64,000 nucleotides of DNA from Eumeta japonica (lineage: Eukaryota > Arthropoda > Insecta > Lepidoptera > Psychidae), in NCBI GenBank assembly GCA_005406025.1, contig BGZK01000897.1:186001-250000 (forward strand), given 5' to 3'. Made by a program: the position numbers and the translations under genes. How positions within the stretch are numbered: position 1 is the stretch's first letter; every line of letters starts with the position of its first letter. Shown here in pieces: positions 36,612-46,539 of the stretch. Below the pieces are notes generated by a model. The model was not told where the DNA came from. It saw nothing but the letters and a program-made list of their open reading frames with translations, and ran no database searches.

Positions 36612-37075
36612 GCTACAGGCAGTAACTTCGTCGCTGTCAACGATCGAAATTGTAAGCGGGGCGGAGAGTGGGATAAAAAGTCGAGACCGGGATCAAGGTG
36701 AAAATTGAGTGAGAGAGCAAAATCAAAATCGACAGCGTGACCGGCATCGGAATAAGGAGCGGTATCGTGGTCAGGATTGAGAATGGGCCCGGAATCTAGA
36801 GCGAAACCAGAATCGGAATCTACTGGACCTGGAACCTGCTGGAGCGAAACCAGAATAGAAATCTATTGGACCCGGAATCTAGAGCGAAACTAAAATCGGA
36901 ATCTACTGGGTCCGAAGTCTAGAGCAAAACCAGAATCGGAACCTACTGAGGTACAAGACCAAGGTCCGAATAAAAATCGCGGCCGCGATAGAAATCGAGA
37001 ATTGGCATCCAATACGAGATAAAGCAATTCATTCCATAACCACGCGGGTGGAACTGCGGGCAGTAGCCGGTGTGG
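36612..37075 (-). repeat. Composite hexanucleotide repeat, longest copy
   Basis: On the minus strand this starts with a head 'gctactgcccgcagttccac' (37073 downward), then 'ggttatggaatgaattgc', matching the heads at 16.2 and 16.7 kb, followed by about 350 bp of hexamer-phased body (purine-rich on plus, e.g. tcgagaccggga and ccggaatctaga). Inside it is a 40-bp tandem repeat of four copies with 'agcgaaac(c/t)a' anchors at 36800, 36843, 36883 and 36923. The far end carries 'gctacaggcagtaacttcgt' near 36612, a weak inverted counterpart of the head. Confidence 0.65.
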
Positions 37076-37974
37076 GCGATATTGGTACTAATTCAGAAGC
37101 AATGAGGGAGTGATAGTACATCCGATGGTTTTATTTTGTATGTAAATCTATACAATTAAAACCAATTTTACCTATATGCTGTTACGTTGACCGAAATACG
37201 TTTTATTTATGTTTGCGAAAAAAAAAAAGATTTCTAATGTTCTTTCTATATTCATAAAGAAAGCGAAATTTGAAAACAAATAGAAATATTGTTTTTAAAT
37301 CAAAACAATTGAAGTTCATTAAACAAAAACCGAGCTCAATCACTTAAATTTTATTTTATAATAAGTAATTTAATGTACGGAAATGTGTTAGAAATAGGTT
37401 CTTAATTAATAATGAGATATTTCCAACACATTTTCAACAATTTGATCAGTTAATGGTGGATCTCTACAGATTTTGTCATTTCGTCATAACTAAGATTTGT
37501 GCAACAATCAATATTTATCGATCAAATGATACCCTTGTTTTGTTGTAATTTTACAGTTGTGCTTGTCACTCAAAAAAATATAATCAGTTATTTTTTTAAG
37601 TAACTACTGCACTTTTATGAACATTGGCAAAAATTTGTACTTTTTTGTATAAAAAATTAAGCAAACATGAAAAATCACTGCTATCAGTATTATATATAAT
37701 AAAGGATAAAAATAGATTGATGATAAACGAAAAATGCACCTCAAAGTAAATAATTCATTGATTTTAAACATTATCGTCAATTTTGAATTCACTATAGGCT
37801 GTTTGTCTAAACGAACATATTGACAATGTAACTTTTTTTTAATATAGTCAAAAGAATCATCCCTATTGTTTATCAAAACTTACCTTTTTTTAACCACAGC
37901 TATCAGGAAGATGTGTTGAGTGTTCTTTGTTCCTCGTATCGTTCTAAAACAAAAATAAGAACAAATTGAGTGAT

Positions 37975-38470
37975 TTAGTCTAAACAATTAAGAAACCGCA
38001 TAGACAAAATGCAATTTTGGTAATATATAAGTGATATTTTGTCGACGGTATCATACATACGCCTAGCCGACGCGGCCCCGTCGGCACACGGGCGACAACG
38101 GCAGAATACATCCGACGTTCGATCCGAGCCGAGTGTCGGCGAGTGGCGGTATCCGAGGAGTGCCATCGTCTATGGCTCGAGTGGAGTGCGAAAGCGGACG
38201 CGCCGAGGGGGATGCGTTTGATTTGTATAACATCGGTGGAATATTCGTTTTTCACGAGTGCCCTCACGTGGGTCGGGTCGAGTCGTCTGCTCTCTATTTT
38301 TCTATTGCGAGACTGATCGTGTGACGGACATCGGCGGGATTCCATTGTCAGCGGTTCGTCTCGAATGGGAATTGTCATTGCATAGCTTATTCTGTGATTG
38401 TGCTGTATTTTGTGCCTGCGGTCTGGCTTCTTGTAGACATATTGCGTAAAGGTCGTAAAGGTCGGAAAAA
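37975..38470. other. GC-rich block with long open frames on both strands
   Basis: CG-dense between 38040 and 38340. The minus frame 38528-37980 is the longest in the window (182 codons), but it starts with TTG, runs through AT-rich ends, is basic and low in complexity, and resembles no known family. Plus-strand frames of 60-63 codons overlap it. Stop-poor GC-rich sequence explains all of these. Near the right edge 'taaaggtcg' occurs twice in tandem (38447-38464), giving AGGTCG half-sites spaced as a direct repeat, similar to nuclear-receptor sites. A promoter or regulatory block is the more likely reading. Confidence 0.25.
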
Positions 38471-39639
38471 AAATTGTGCTAATCAATTTCACAGATTCAA
38501 TAATATTGATCATTTTAAGGCAACTCAATTAAAACAGTATTATTAAATCCGTGAAGTCGCTGGTGATTAATAATCTTTGTAACACTGAATCAAAATATTT
38601 CAAATCTACTCACGCCCTCTTTTCCATACCTTGATTTGGGTATACATTAAAGTAAATGCTATCTATGAATTCGAATTGAACATTATGAATTTCATATATC
38701 AAGGGGAAGTAGCTCCATCGATACGATTGGTTAAGTATGATAATTTTGAGCACTTACTGATTGATTGACGGATAGATCTCCATTAATCTAGAGTATTTAG
38801 ATTTGAAGTTGAGCTTTGAGATAATGAAAAAATCGGACAAGCGTGAATAGGACTCGCCTCCTGAGGGTCCTTTACAAACGTTTTTAGGTCAACGGGAAGG
38901 ATTTTATAGGTCTTGATGAGTAAATTTGCAAGCAATAAAATTTGTAACAAAATAGCAGTGATTCTGTTGATTTAGAAGTTTGAATTTTTTTACAACTTCA
39001 AGTGATTTTAAAACTTAGTATTTTATATTAATTTCAACTTTATATCTAGATCCGTTTCTGAGTTGTTTTTTCACTGGCGATACCGAACCCTAAAATACGA
39101 CAAACAAAACGATGAAAAATCAATAAAATTAATTTCAGGTGTTTTTACTGAGTAATATACCCCCGTATCATAACTATCCAAACAAAAAGTTAAGTTTTCG
39201 TTAAGACTGTGAATTGGTTCATTTGAAGATAGTAATAATCAGTTATTCTCATGGCATTAATCTCATCATAACACGCAATTCGAGAAGTCATAGTCAAAAA
39301 GACGGGTTTCTGGCGAGGAGTTGTTCCAATTATTCACATGTATGTTTTTGATGGGAAGCGTATGCAATTGATATTATCACAAGTGATTAAAATGAAAAAA
39401 AATACCCATTAACAGGTATAAGTACAGTATTATTTATATTCGATATTATGTCGTACCCGACCATTCAATCGAGATCTATTCTAATTAATTTGTATCTTTT
39501 TTCTTATACGTATATTTTGTTTAGTTTGTATTTAGCGCGGTATTTGGACATAAAACATTATTAAAAATCTAGATAAATCTTTTCCCTTCGCAGCCTCACT
39601 AATAAAGTCCGCTACGTGGGAGATAGGTATTTCACTTGT

Positions 39640-39795
39640 TAATTAAGAAACTGTGCGCTGGGCCGCAGAAAAGTGGGGGTACGCTAATTTATTAGCAGCG
39701 GGGTCATGGCCCACCGGAAGGGGGCATAATGGTTTCCCCACAAATTAAAGGCTGTATTCGGCTTCCGGGAGGCGTAATTAAGAAAAAATATGTAC
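39640..39795. promoter_or_regulatory. Possible conserved regulatory block
   Basis: A GC-richer island in AT-rich DNA with a homeodomain-like near-palindrome gctaatttattagc (39683-39696) and further 'aaattaa' and 'gtaattaag' sites. No coding frame and no repeat similarity seen. The assignment rests only on composition and motif style. Confidence 0.2.
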
Positions 39796-39980
39796 ATGTT
39801 CACTTAATAAAGGGACAGTAGTGGAAATTTTGTTTAATAATGAAATGCTTTATTAGAAATTATATTTAGAAACTAATAAACGTGAAATTAAAAAAAAAAT
39901 CAGTGTTTCGAACTGTAGTAGTAAGGTCACGGTAATTATCATAAGTCTAGAATTGCCTATCTATGAGTACTAGATTTGAT

Positions 39981-39985
<5 letters not shown>

Positions 39986-40042
<57 letters not shown>
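39986..40042. repeat. (TA)n microsatellite
   Basis: About 28 uninterrupted TA units. Confidence 0.97.
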
Positions 40043-40045
<3 letters not shown>

Positions 40046-40365
40046 AGATGTATATATCAATAATTGTCATTTATTGTAGTGAATACATCAACAGCATTAC
40101 AAGAAATTAGTGTATTATTTGTTACTTCCATTTCCAAAGAAGGTTCTCAACGAAAATTCTAATTGTGATTATTCCAGGAAATTCATTTCGAATCTGATGT
40201 AATTGGTGGAAGAAATGATAATTCCCGGATGGCTGTGAAATTGGAATAACTTGATCATCTAGCTGGCGGAGACGTAAGCATTACGCGAAGTTAGAATTTG
40301 TAGATGAAGGTGACAACAATCAAACTGACACGGCTTTGTTGAACACGAGCAAGACGCCTGATTAT

Positions 40366-40920
40366 TTTTAACCGACTTCAAAAAAAGGAAGAGGTTCTTA
40401 ACTCGGTTTTCTATGTTTGTTACCTAAGAACTTTGTCATTTATTAACCGGTTTAGAAAATTCTCTTTTATTTGGAAGGATATACTTTCGAATTGGTGTCA
40501 TTTTTTCCAAAATCTATTGCTGATGATGAGGTCTATGAGGAATTAAGAGACATCTCCAAATATTCTAGGTATACATATAAGGATTTGGTTTTAGGCTATA
40601 AGTCAAGCACTTGCATTTAGAAAGTGTCATTTAGTGATGTGAAAGTGATAAAGACCACATATGGCCACCGGAACTCCTCAGCCATAATTTCTTCCATTGT
40701 GGACCAATCAATTTTGAAAATATTTTTTTCTGTTTTAAAGAGTCTACTCTTGAGGTTGTTTCGTAGTCACCAAGTCAGGATCTGATGATGGCATGCTAGG
40801 GAAATCGAGGGATGTCTTCAAATATTATACGCACGTATAGTGTGTTTGAGCTATTTTTTAGTTATTTAAGTTTTTGCGTATGGTAATTATTATATTACAC
40901 TGCTGAGCTGATGATGGAAC
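40366..40920 (+). repeat. 'accgacttcaaaaa' family repeat
   Basis: Opens with 'ttaaccgacttcaaaaaaag' then 'gaagaggttcttaactcgg', the characteristic start of a very common lepidopteran interspersed repeat. The same core recurs as terminal inverted repeats at 41443-41744. 'gctgatgatgaggtctatga' near 40519 and 'gatgatggcat' near 40783 recur in the usual internal style of this family. Noncoding. Confidence 0.5.
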
Positions 40921-41442
40921 CCACAGCTCTCTTTAACAGTAAGGAGTTATGGGATAATACTGCGATTTGTCGTCAGACATTAATTTTCAATGACAGCAAG
41001 ACCTAGTATACACATAATTAAAATTAATTACTTATTAATCTACCTATACGTTTTCATTCATTTACGTAATTCCAACGTGAAAATTTAAGCAAGAACACAT
41101 AAGAACTCTTTAGCGATAACAGTAGAAATAGTGTGGATTAACTTAATATGGAAGGGAATTGTAGAACTTTTACATTATAAAGAGTAAGAATAATTATTTA
41201 TATAATTTATATAAGAATAAGTTGGTAGTTGTACTCAAGCTAAGAATGTAAAGGTCCTGGAAATGTTTACCCATGGACAATAAATTCGGAACCTGAACTG
41301 CTTTTCTGTTTGGTCAGCACAAAAGTAAGGATGACGCTTGGCAAATCTTATTAACCAGGGCTTTATCCACATGTAAAGTAACTAAATGAAGTATAAAGTG
41401 ACAATTATCTGATACCTAAGAAGTAGGAAATAATATACATTA

Positions 41443-41744
41443 CAAAAAAATAAATAAAAACCGACTTCAAAAACATGCTTAAATAATTTTTCAACTGACT
41501 TCAAAAATAACTAAAGTCAGTTTCAGCTAAAGTACGACACAAGTACATATAATCTATAGACACGAATAAGTATGAAACGTTAAATATGGTCATAAAAGAG
41601 ATTATCGTCTAACGAGACATAACAGTGTCTGATTTATTTTTAGCTAGAACCGACTTCAGAAACAACCAGTTAGTTGTTTTTGAAGTTTGTTTAAAAAAAT
41701 ATTTAAGTACGTTTTTGAAGTCGGTTTTCATTATATTTTTTTCA
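41443..41744. mobile_element. Foldback/MITE element with ~72-bp terminal inverted repeats
   Basis: Left arm 41445-41515 pairs with right arm 41669-41742 at roughly 75-80% by eye. Both outer parts hold 'aaccgacttcaaaaac' (41459-41474 and, inverted, 41711-41726), flanked by matching A-rich and 'cttaaat' segments. Both inner parts repeat a weaker 'acttcaaaaa' motif. A smaller inverted pair lies within the right half (41649-41690, around 'cagt'). No ORF of its own: the 64-codon frame at 41625-41819 spans the right arm and is incidental. It would be a non-autonomous DNA element; the mobilising family is unknown. Confidence 0.7.
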
Positions 41745-41999
41745 ATTTATGCTATCTTTATGAAAAGCGAAACAAGATACATTCGGTGTTTTTGGTGTCG
41801 TAATAACATAACTATCTAATAACAATAATAAATAAGTAGATCAATTTTCTAGGTAATATTTTCTTTTCTACCATTGTTATTTTATTGACGCTGTCGTGTC
41901 CGATTTCAATCATTTCATTATCGAGACACACCTTACCCGTAATCTATTTCTTTGACATTGAGTGACCTAAAGCCTTCCGCGCTTGCTCAAGGTGGGTAA

Positions 42000-42150
42000 G
42001 GGGAGGGCAGCTAACCGACTTTTTCCGCTATTGCGATGACAACATCCAGGACCAACGGCTTAACCTGCTTTGACATCATGAGTACATGACCAAATCCGAT
42101 ATCTTCCGGTTTGATACCAGCACTCTTAACCGTCTAACTACCTTCTCTTG
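42000..42150 (+). repeat. SINE-like repeat, 'gaccaacggcttaacctgc' copy
   Basis: 'atccaggaccaacggcttaa' matches 14810-14835, and the following 'tatcttccggtttgatacca' plus 'taaccgtctaactacc' matches the motif at 21829 and 31427. Together these suggest one element containing both modules in this order, here nearly continuous. Confidence 0.5.
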
Positions 42151-42480
42151 CTTTGTATTCATACGACGCAAGTAATGGACAAGTTGCGGTATTTCGCGGA
42201 CGTCAGACGGCGCTATTGTCGCGCTTATAGCGATCGCGAAGTATGGCGGCATTTAAGTTCGGTGCGTTCTGTGGAGGCGCGGACAGTCCTTCTGTTCTAT
42301 TCAGCGACAGACGGACAAACGGACCGGTTCCAACGACCCAAGTGTCGTTTCACTTCGTCGGGCGGTTTCGCTTAAATTAGCGAAGTCCTTTATTAGAGCG
42401 GTCGGCGGCTATGGCGTCGCTGAGGGCGGGCGCCGGCCTGAAATTTCATAATTGCACGTTTCGCGTAACCGTCGCGCAGT
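42150..42480. promoter_or_regulatory. GC-rich block
   Basis: Dense in CG ('gcgggcgccggcctgaaatt' near 42425). A 75-codon plus frame (42148-42375) includes 'MDKLRYFADVRRRYCRAY' from an internal ATG, with no family resemblance. It might be a promoter or 5' exon, but no convincing splice donor follows. Confidence 0.2.
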
Positions 42481-43280
42481 TAAGTAACGAATCATAATGA
42501 AGAAGTGAACAGAATATTTTAATATGCGTGAAGGGTAGTCGGTTGTGAGGAATCAGGTTTTGATGATGATTTGTAATAAAAATTTTCATTTTTGACCGTA
42601 TAAAATTTAGTAATGTGCACAATTTTTAAACAAAGTCACAATCTTAGATTTCTATAAATGTTTATATGGTTTATATTATATACAAATTATAAATTTGTGT
42701 ATTTGTAATATGTATCTATATAAATAAGAGTTCATGAAAAAGAAATTGCGCGTGCAGCACCGTACACGTGATAGATGTGAAATTTCTTAAATTATGTTTG
42801 TCACTAAAGTAAAAAACACTATGATAAATATTAATTACATTGTTCATTGTTCATATACATTGTTTGATTCATACATCTGAAACGTGCGCATGCGCGGCAT
42901 CGTCTTACAGTCGCTGTTTTTGCCCCACTTTCGTCGCGTCTGAATGTATAGCTCTTTCGCTAAGCTATACTTTTGTTCTCTCTCAAGTAACGAAACAGAC
43001 TTTAACAGTACACGTCCTTGAGATTTCACTTTACATCTTCGTCCAAATATTGGATCGCTAAGAAGTTTCACTTAAAAAATAAAAGATATAAAATTCTGAA
43101 CGTGAAAAGCTTTTGATTTTACGTTTAAATGGCCGTCTGATTAAATTTAATTCTCGAAATTCCTCGATTTCAGTGTTCCAAAATTTGTCACGTCCAAGAG
43201 CGTAGTTCCAATAACACATCTACCAAAAAAATTACTTGAATTTCGTAATGAGAAACCTCCTGCTTGAAATTATTTATCAA

Positions 43281-43298
43281 CCCCCCCCCGCACCCCCC
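43281..43298 (-). other. Poly-C/poly-G tract
   Basis: ccccccccc-g-ca-cccccc on plus gives two G runs of 9 and 6 on minus, able in principle to form a G-quadruplex. It is an isolated compositional oddity in AT-rich DNA. Confidence 0.6.
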
Positions 43299-43549
43299 TG
43301 ACGACACCTTTTGGTGACATTAAAATAATGGTTACAGAATAATAGCTTCGTGCGCCACCTAAACATAAATGACGTTAATCACTGGACCGAGAGACAGAGA
43401 GGCAAAATAAATTTTTGCTTAGAAACCACCTTGTTATATTTTGAGGCTACGCGCAAAATATGTGTCTAATTAAGAGTTTTTACACAAAATAAAAATTATC
43501 AGCAGTAAGAAATATTCCTTTTAAAATGTTTTACATTTGTAACGTAATT

Positions 43550-43665
43550 TAATCGGCAATCGTTCAGTGACTCAGTGTTTGTTTTCGAACTAAGAGGTAC
43601 TGGGTTCGAATCCTGACAATGGTCGAAGAGACCAATGAGTTTTAACATAAGTTAAATTAAAAACT
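43550..43665 (+). repeat. tRNA-type SINE fragment
   Basis: A perfect B box GGTTCGAATCC (about 43602) follows a poor A-box-like 'tgactcagtg' (43568). Downstream 'gacaatggtcgaagagacca' continues as repeat instead of closing a cloverleaf. It is related in style to the scrap at 11319 but not to the SINE at 24.5 kb. Confidence 0.35.
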
Positions 43666-44015
43666 ACTCGCTCTATATCTAGTTGAGTACGTTAAACTGC
43701 CAGTGCAATGAACGTTATCATCGCATTAGTCTAAAATGGGGATGGCAAATGAGAAAATGATTGAAAGTTAATTCTTTTGAGGCGACAGATTAAAATACAC
43801 TATTGTTAAAGAATATTTATTTTTCAAATAACATCACAGATCTGCGCATGAATAAATTTTTTTTTTTCTACTACTGCTTCATTAAAAAAAAAAAGGTTTG
43901 CCCTCTTACAGGGCAATTTATATATGAATGTATGGCAATCAATTCGAATTATTAATAAATGTTGTCATGTATGACAGTTAATAGGCAAATACAGGCCAGC
44001 GAGCTGCAATCACAG

Positions 44016-44137
44016 GCATTTGTGGCTGATGTGTGCCATTGAAGAGTTCGCTCAGAGGCGTCCGAAGCAACTTGCTGGGTTTATGCAGCGGGTTCGCCTT
44101 GTGATGGCCAGTAACGGCTTGAGGGCACCCGAGATGA
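44016..44137 (+). CDS. Exon-like fragment, unknown protein
   Basis: A short stretch of balanced, codon-like sequence inside AT-rich DNA. Its frame is open from 43975 to 44205 and reads HLWLMCAIEEFAQRRPKQ, then LAGFMQRVRLVMASNGLRAP. It is preceded by 'caatcacag', a possible splice acceptor with a poor pyrimidine tract, and followed by 'ttag|gtgtga', a weak donor. Codons such as GCC, GAG, TTC, CGT and CTT in the core contrast with the AT-driven codons outside it. It could be a real internal exon, a captured gene fragment or part of a transposon ORF. I do not recognise the family. Confidence 0.3.
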
Positions 44138-45639
44138 TTAGGTGTGAAGACAGACAGATATATGATATAGTAAAAATAGTAAACTACTCTATTGTGAATT
44201 TCTAATGTACTTGTACAACAACCTGGCCCGCTATACCATATTTCATGGAACCATCTAACCAGTGCATTTGCTTGAAAGATTATTGGAACTGAACTGTTTT
44301 AAAATTATCACTATTTTGCTATTTACAACTTTTTACAATTTTCGACGGTAATTCGAAATAGCAGTAAAATAAAAAAATATGGTAGGTTCAACACAGATCT
44401 GTGTAAAAAATTTTCGGTGAAGCGTCTAATTCAAAATACAAAGCGAAATCGTCCCAAATTCGAACGTAAATATTTCGTTCTATCGCAGTGTTAAGTTCTC
44501 GAAGAAAACTGATTGCTTCTCGCTGTCAACGGCAGGTGGCTTTGTTCCTTGCTTATTGAATTCCGTTACTATAGTTATCCGTGAAAGCTTTGTTTTCCGA
44601 CATCATCTTGGAAATTTTAACCCCCGTCAATAGCGAACAGAGCAAGTATCGCGAGACTTCGGCGCAGCGTTCGACAGGGCTGGCCCGTAAATGAATATAC
44701 GGCGGCTTAACTATTCAGCGATCCGCTAAATTAATTATATTAGACGAAGTCTGTGTTCGAGAGTAAATGAGCTTTGGTAAAGCGGCGTACAGATAATTGT
44801 TAGTCGTGTTACAGCGAACGTATAGCTTTTTATGTTGTAATTTGAATCGACATGAGGAAAACGAAAGTTTAGAAATACTGATATGGAAAGAAAAGGGTCA
44901 AAACAAAGAGTGATTTAGACTTGAAACGTCATCGGTTTATAGGCTATTACCTAGCTTTGGGAAATATACGGATCACGGTATTGTTTTGTCGTTGAGGTGA
45001 TCGATTGACTGATTTCATCATTTTCTCTTTATTGTACAGGCGTATCGTCATCCAGTGGACGTAACATTCTCTCAGGAAGGTGTATCGAGACTACGAAAGA
45101 ACGTAAACAGTTGTAGCCACAAAAACGCCAAATAACAAGGAAAAAAATAATTGTCGAATCAGATTTTTAATCATCCCCCTGCTGAGATATATCTCCTCTA
45201 CGACTGTTTTATTTCCATCCTTCACGATACTCTTATTATTGAATGGCATGAAGTATATACAGGATGCCAGGCTAGGCATGCTTATACTTCACGCCGGCCT
45301 AGGGCGGCAGGGGGCGCCAAGCGGCGTCGTCATTAATATAACGACAAAGTTCGGAACAATCAACTGGCTTTATGTGCTCCTCGAGGCACCGAGCGTATAG
45401 TTTCATTAGTAGTCAATTCGCCTATCGACAAGTATATATAGCTATCTCAGAATAGTGATTCGTTAAATTTTTTTTAGTATACGTAGAACTCGCTAAAAGA
45501 TCGAGAATTAAAAAAAGGTCAGCGATGCGAACCATCTTAATAGACAAATTAACGCCAAGCGAAGGAACGCTGGCTCTTCCGTAAATTAAACCCTTCAGCG
45601 AGGTGTCTTCCTTTATTTCCAATGACTACACGAACGCCG

Positions 45640-45818
45640 AAGTGACGCGAAGTGCCGCATCAAGAGATCAGTAGCTTGCCGTAGCGTGAAACAGGTGATT
45701 TTCGCAGACGAGTCGATGCAAAAGTTACGAGCGAAAATGCGCGTCACTCGGCCAGCGCGGTGGTCGCCGACGGGGGCGCTGCATGCGGCCTCGTTTAGGG
45801 TCCGCTAGCGTCAAAGAG
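45640..45818 (+). other. Candidate 5' exon ending at a consensus splice donor
   Basis: A GC-rich block ends with 'gcgtcaaagag|gtgagtagg', a near-perfect donor (GT at 45819-45820), after which composition drops to AT-rich, as at an exon-intron edge. A short ATG frame (about 45783) reads MRPRLGSASVKE up to the donor. A noncoding first exon is equally possible. No TATA or initiator is placed with confidence ('agatcagtagc' near 45665 is TCAGT-like). Confidence 0.2.
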
Positions 45819-46489
45819 GTGAGTAGGTAATGCGTCAGTCGAACGCTCACAAAACTATTAGGTAAATTAAAAATATAGATATCGTTTGTAGCAACCCTCG
45901 AATGTTTAGTGAATTAAAAATACGATTATTTCGGAATTGATTCCGAATGTGGATTTCAAAGAAAATAATTATTACTGCTTCTATTCTATTTCTTTATTAT
46001 TTATTTATTTATACTCGTTTGCGCGATACGTCTACGCTCATAAAAAATACAACGATCTTGTCACAACGTGCATTGTACTTTATATGGCATTTAAATAACT
46101 ACTGTATTCATAAAATTCCTGTTTACCAGCCTGTATGCTTCCGAAAGAAAGAGCCGTGACAGACAAAGAGACAATGTTTTTGTTACACTTGTTACTTATA
46201 TTCTAGTTTAACCCGAGAAAAGTGCACATTCAACGGATACTAGTTCTGTTTCACGTAAACCTCAAAATAACATAGAAATGTAGAAAAAAACTCAAACGAA
46301 CAAAATTAATGAAGACCTTCCAGACAAGATAACACGATCAAAGGAAAGCGTCCTCTGTTTTTATTTGATCGTAACCGCCGGTACATTTTTTTTTACAAAG
46401 GCCTTTGTGGTAGGAACGAAAGGGCGTAGGGCGGCCCCACAAAAGATAAACTGTGTTCTAAAACGTTTCGATTGTATTTAGATGAGTAC

Positions 46490-46534
46490 TGAATACTTCT
46501 CGATTCGTCTAAACGACGAATCGAGAAGTATTCA
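46490..46534. repeat. Perfect 20-bp hairpin, 5-nt loop
   Basis: Arms 46490-46509 (tgaatacttctcgattcgtc) and 46515-46534 are exact reverse complements around 'taaac'. Confidence 0.97.
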
Positions 46535-46539
46535 ATATT

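Noticed and set aside
37980..38528. 182-codon minus-strand open frame as a gene
   Set aside because: Begins with TTG, spans AT-rich and GC-rich parts without change in character, has overlapping frames on the other strand, and shows no known domain. Kept only as a GC-rich block.
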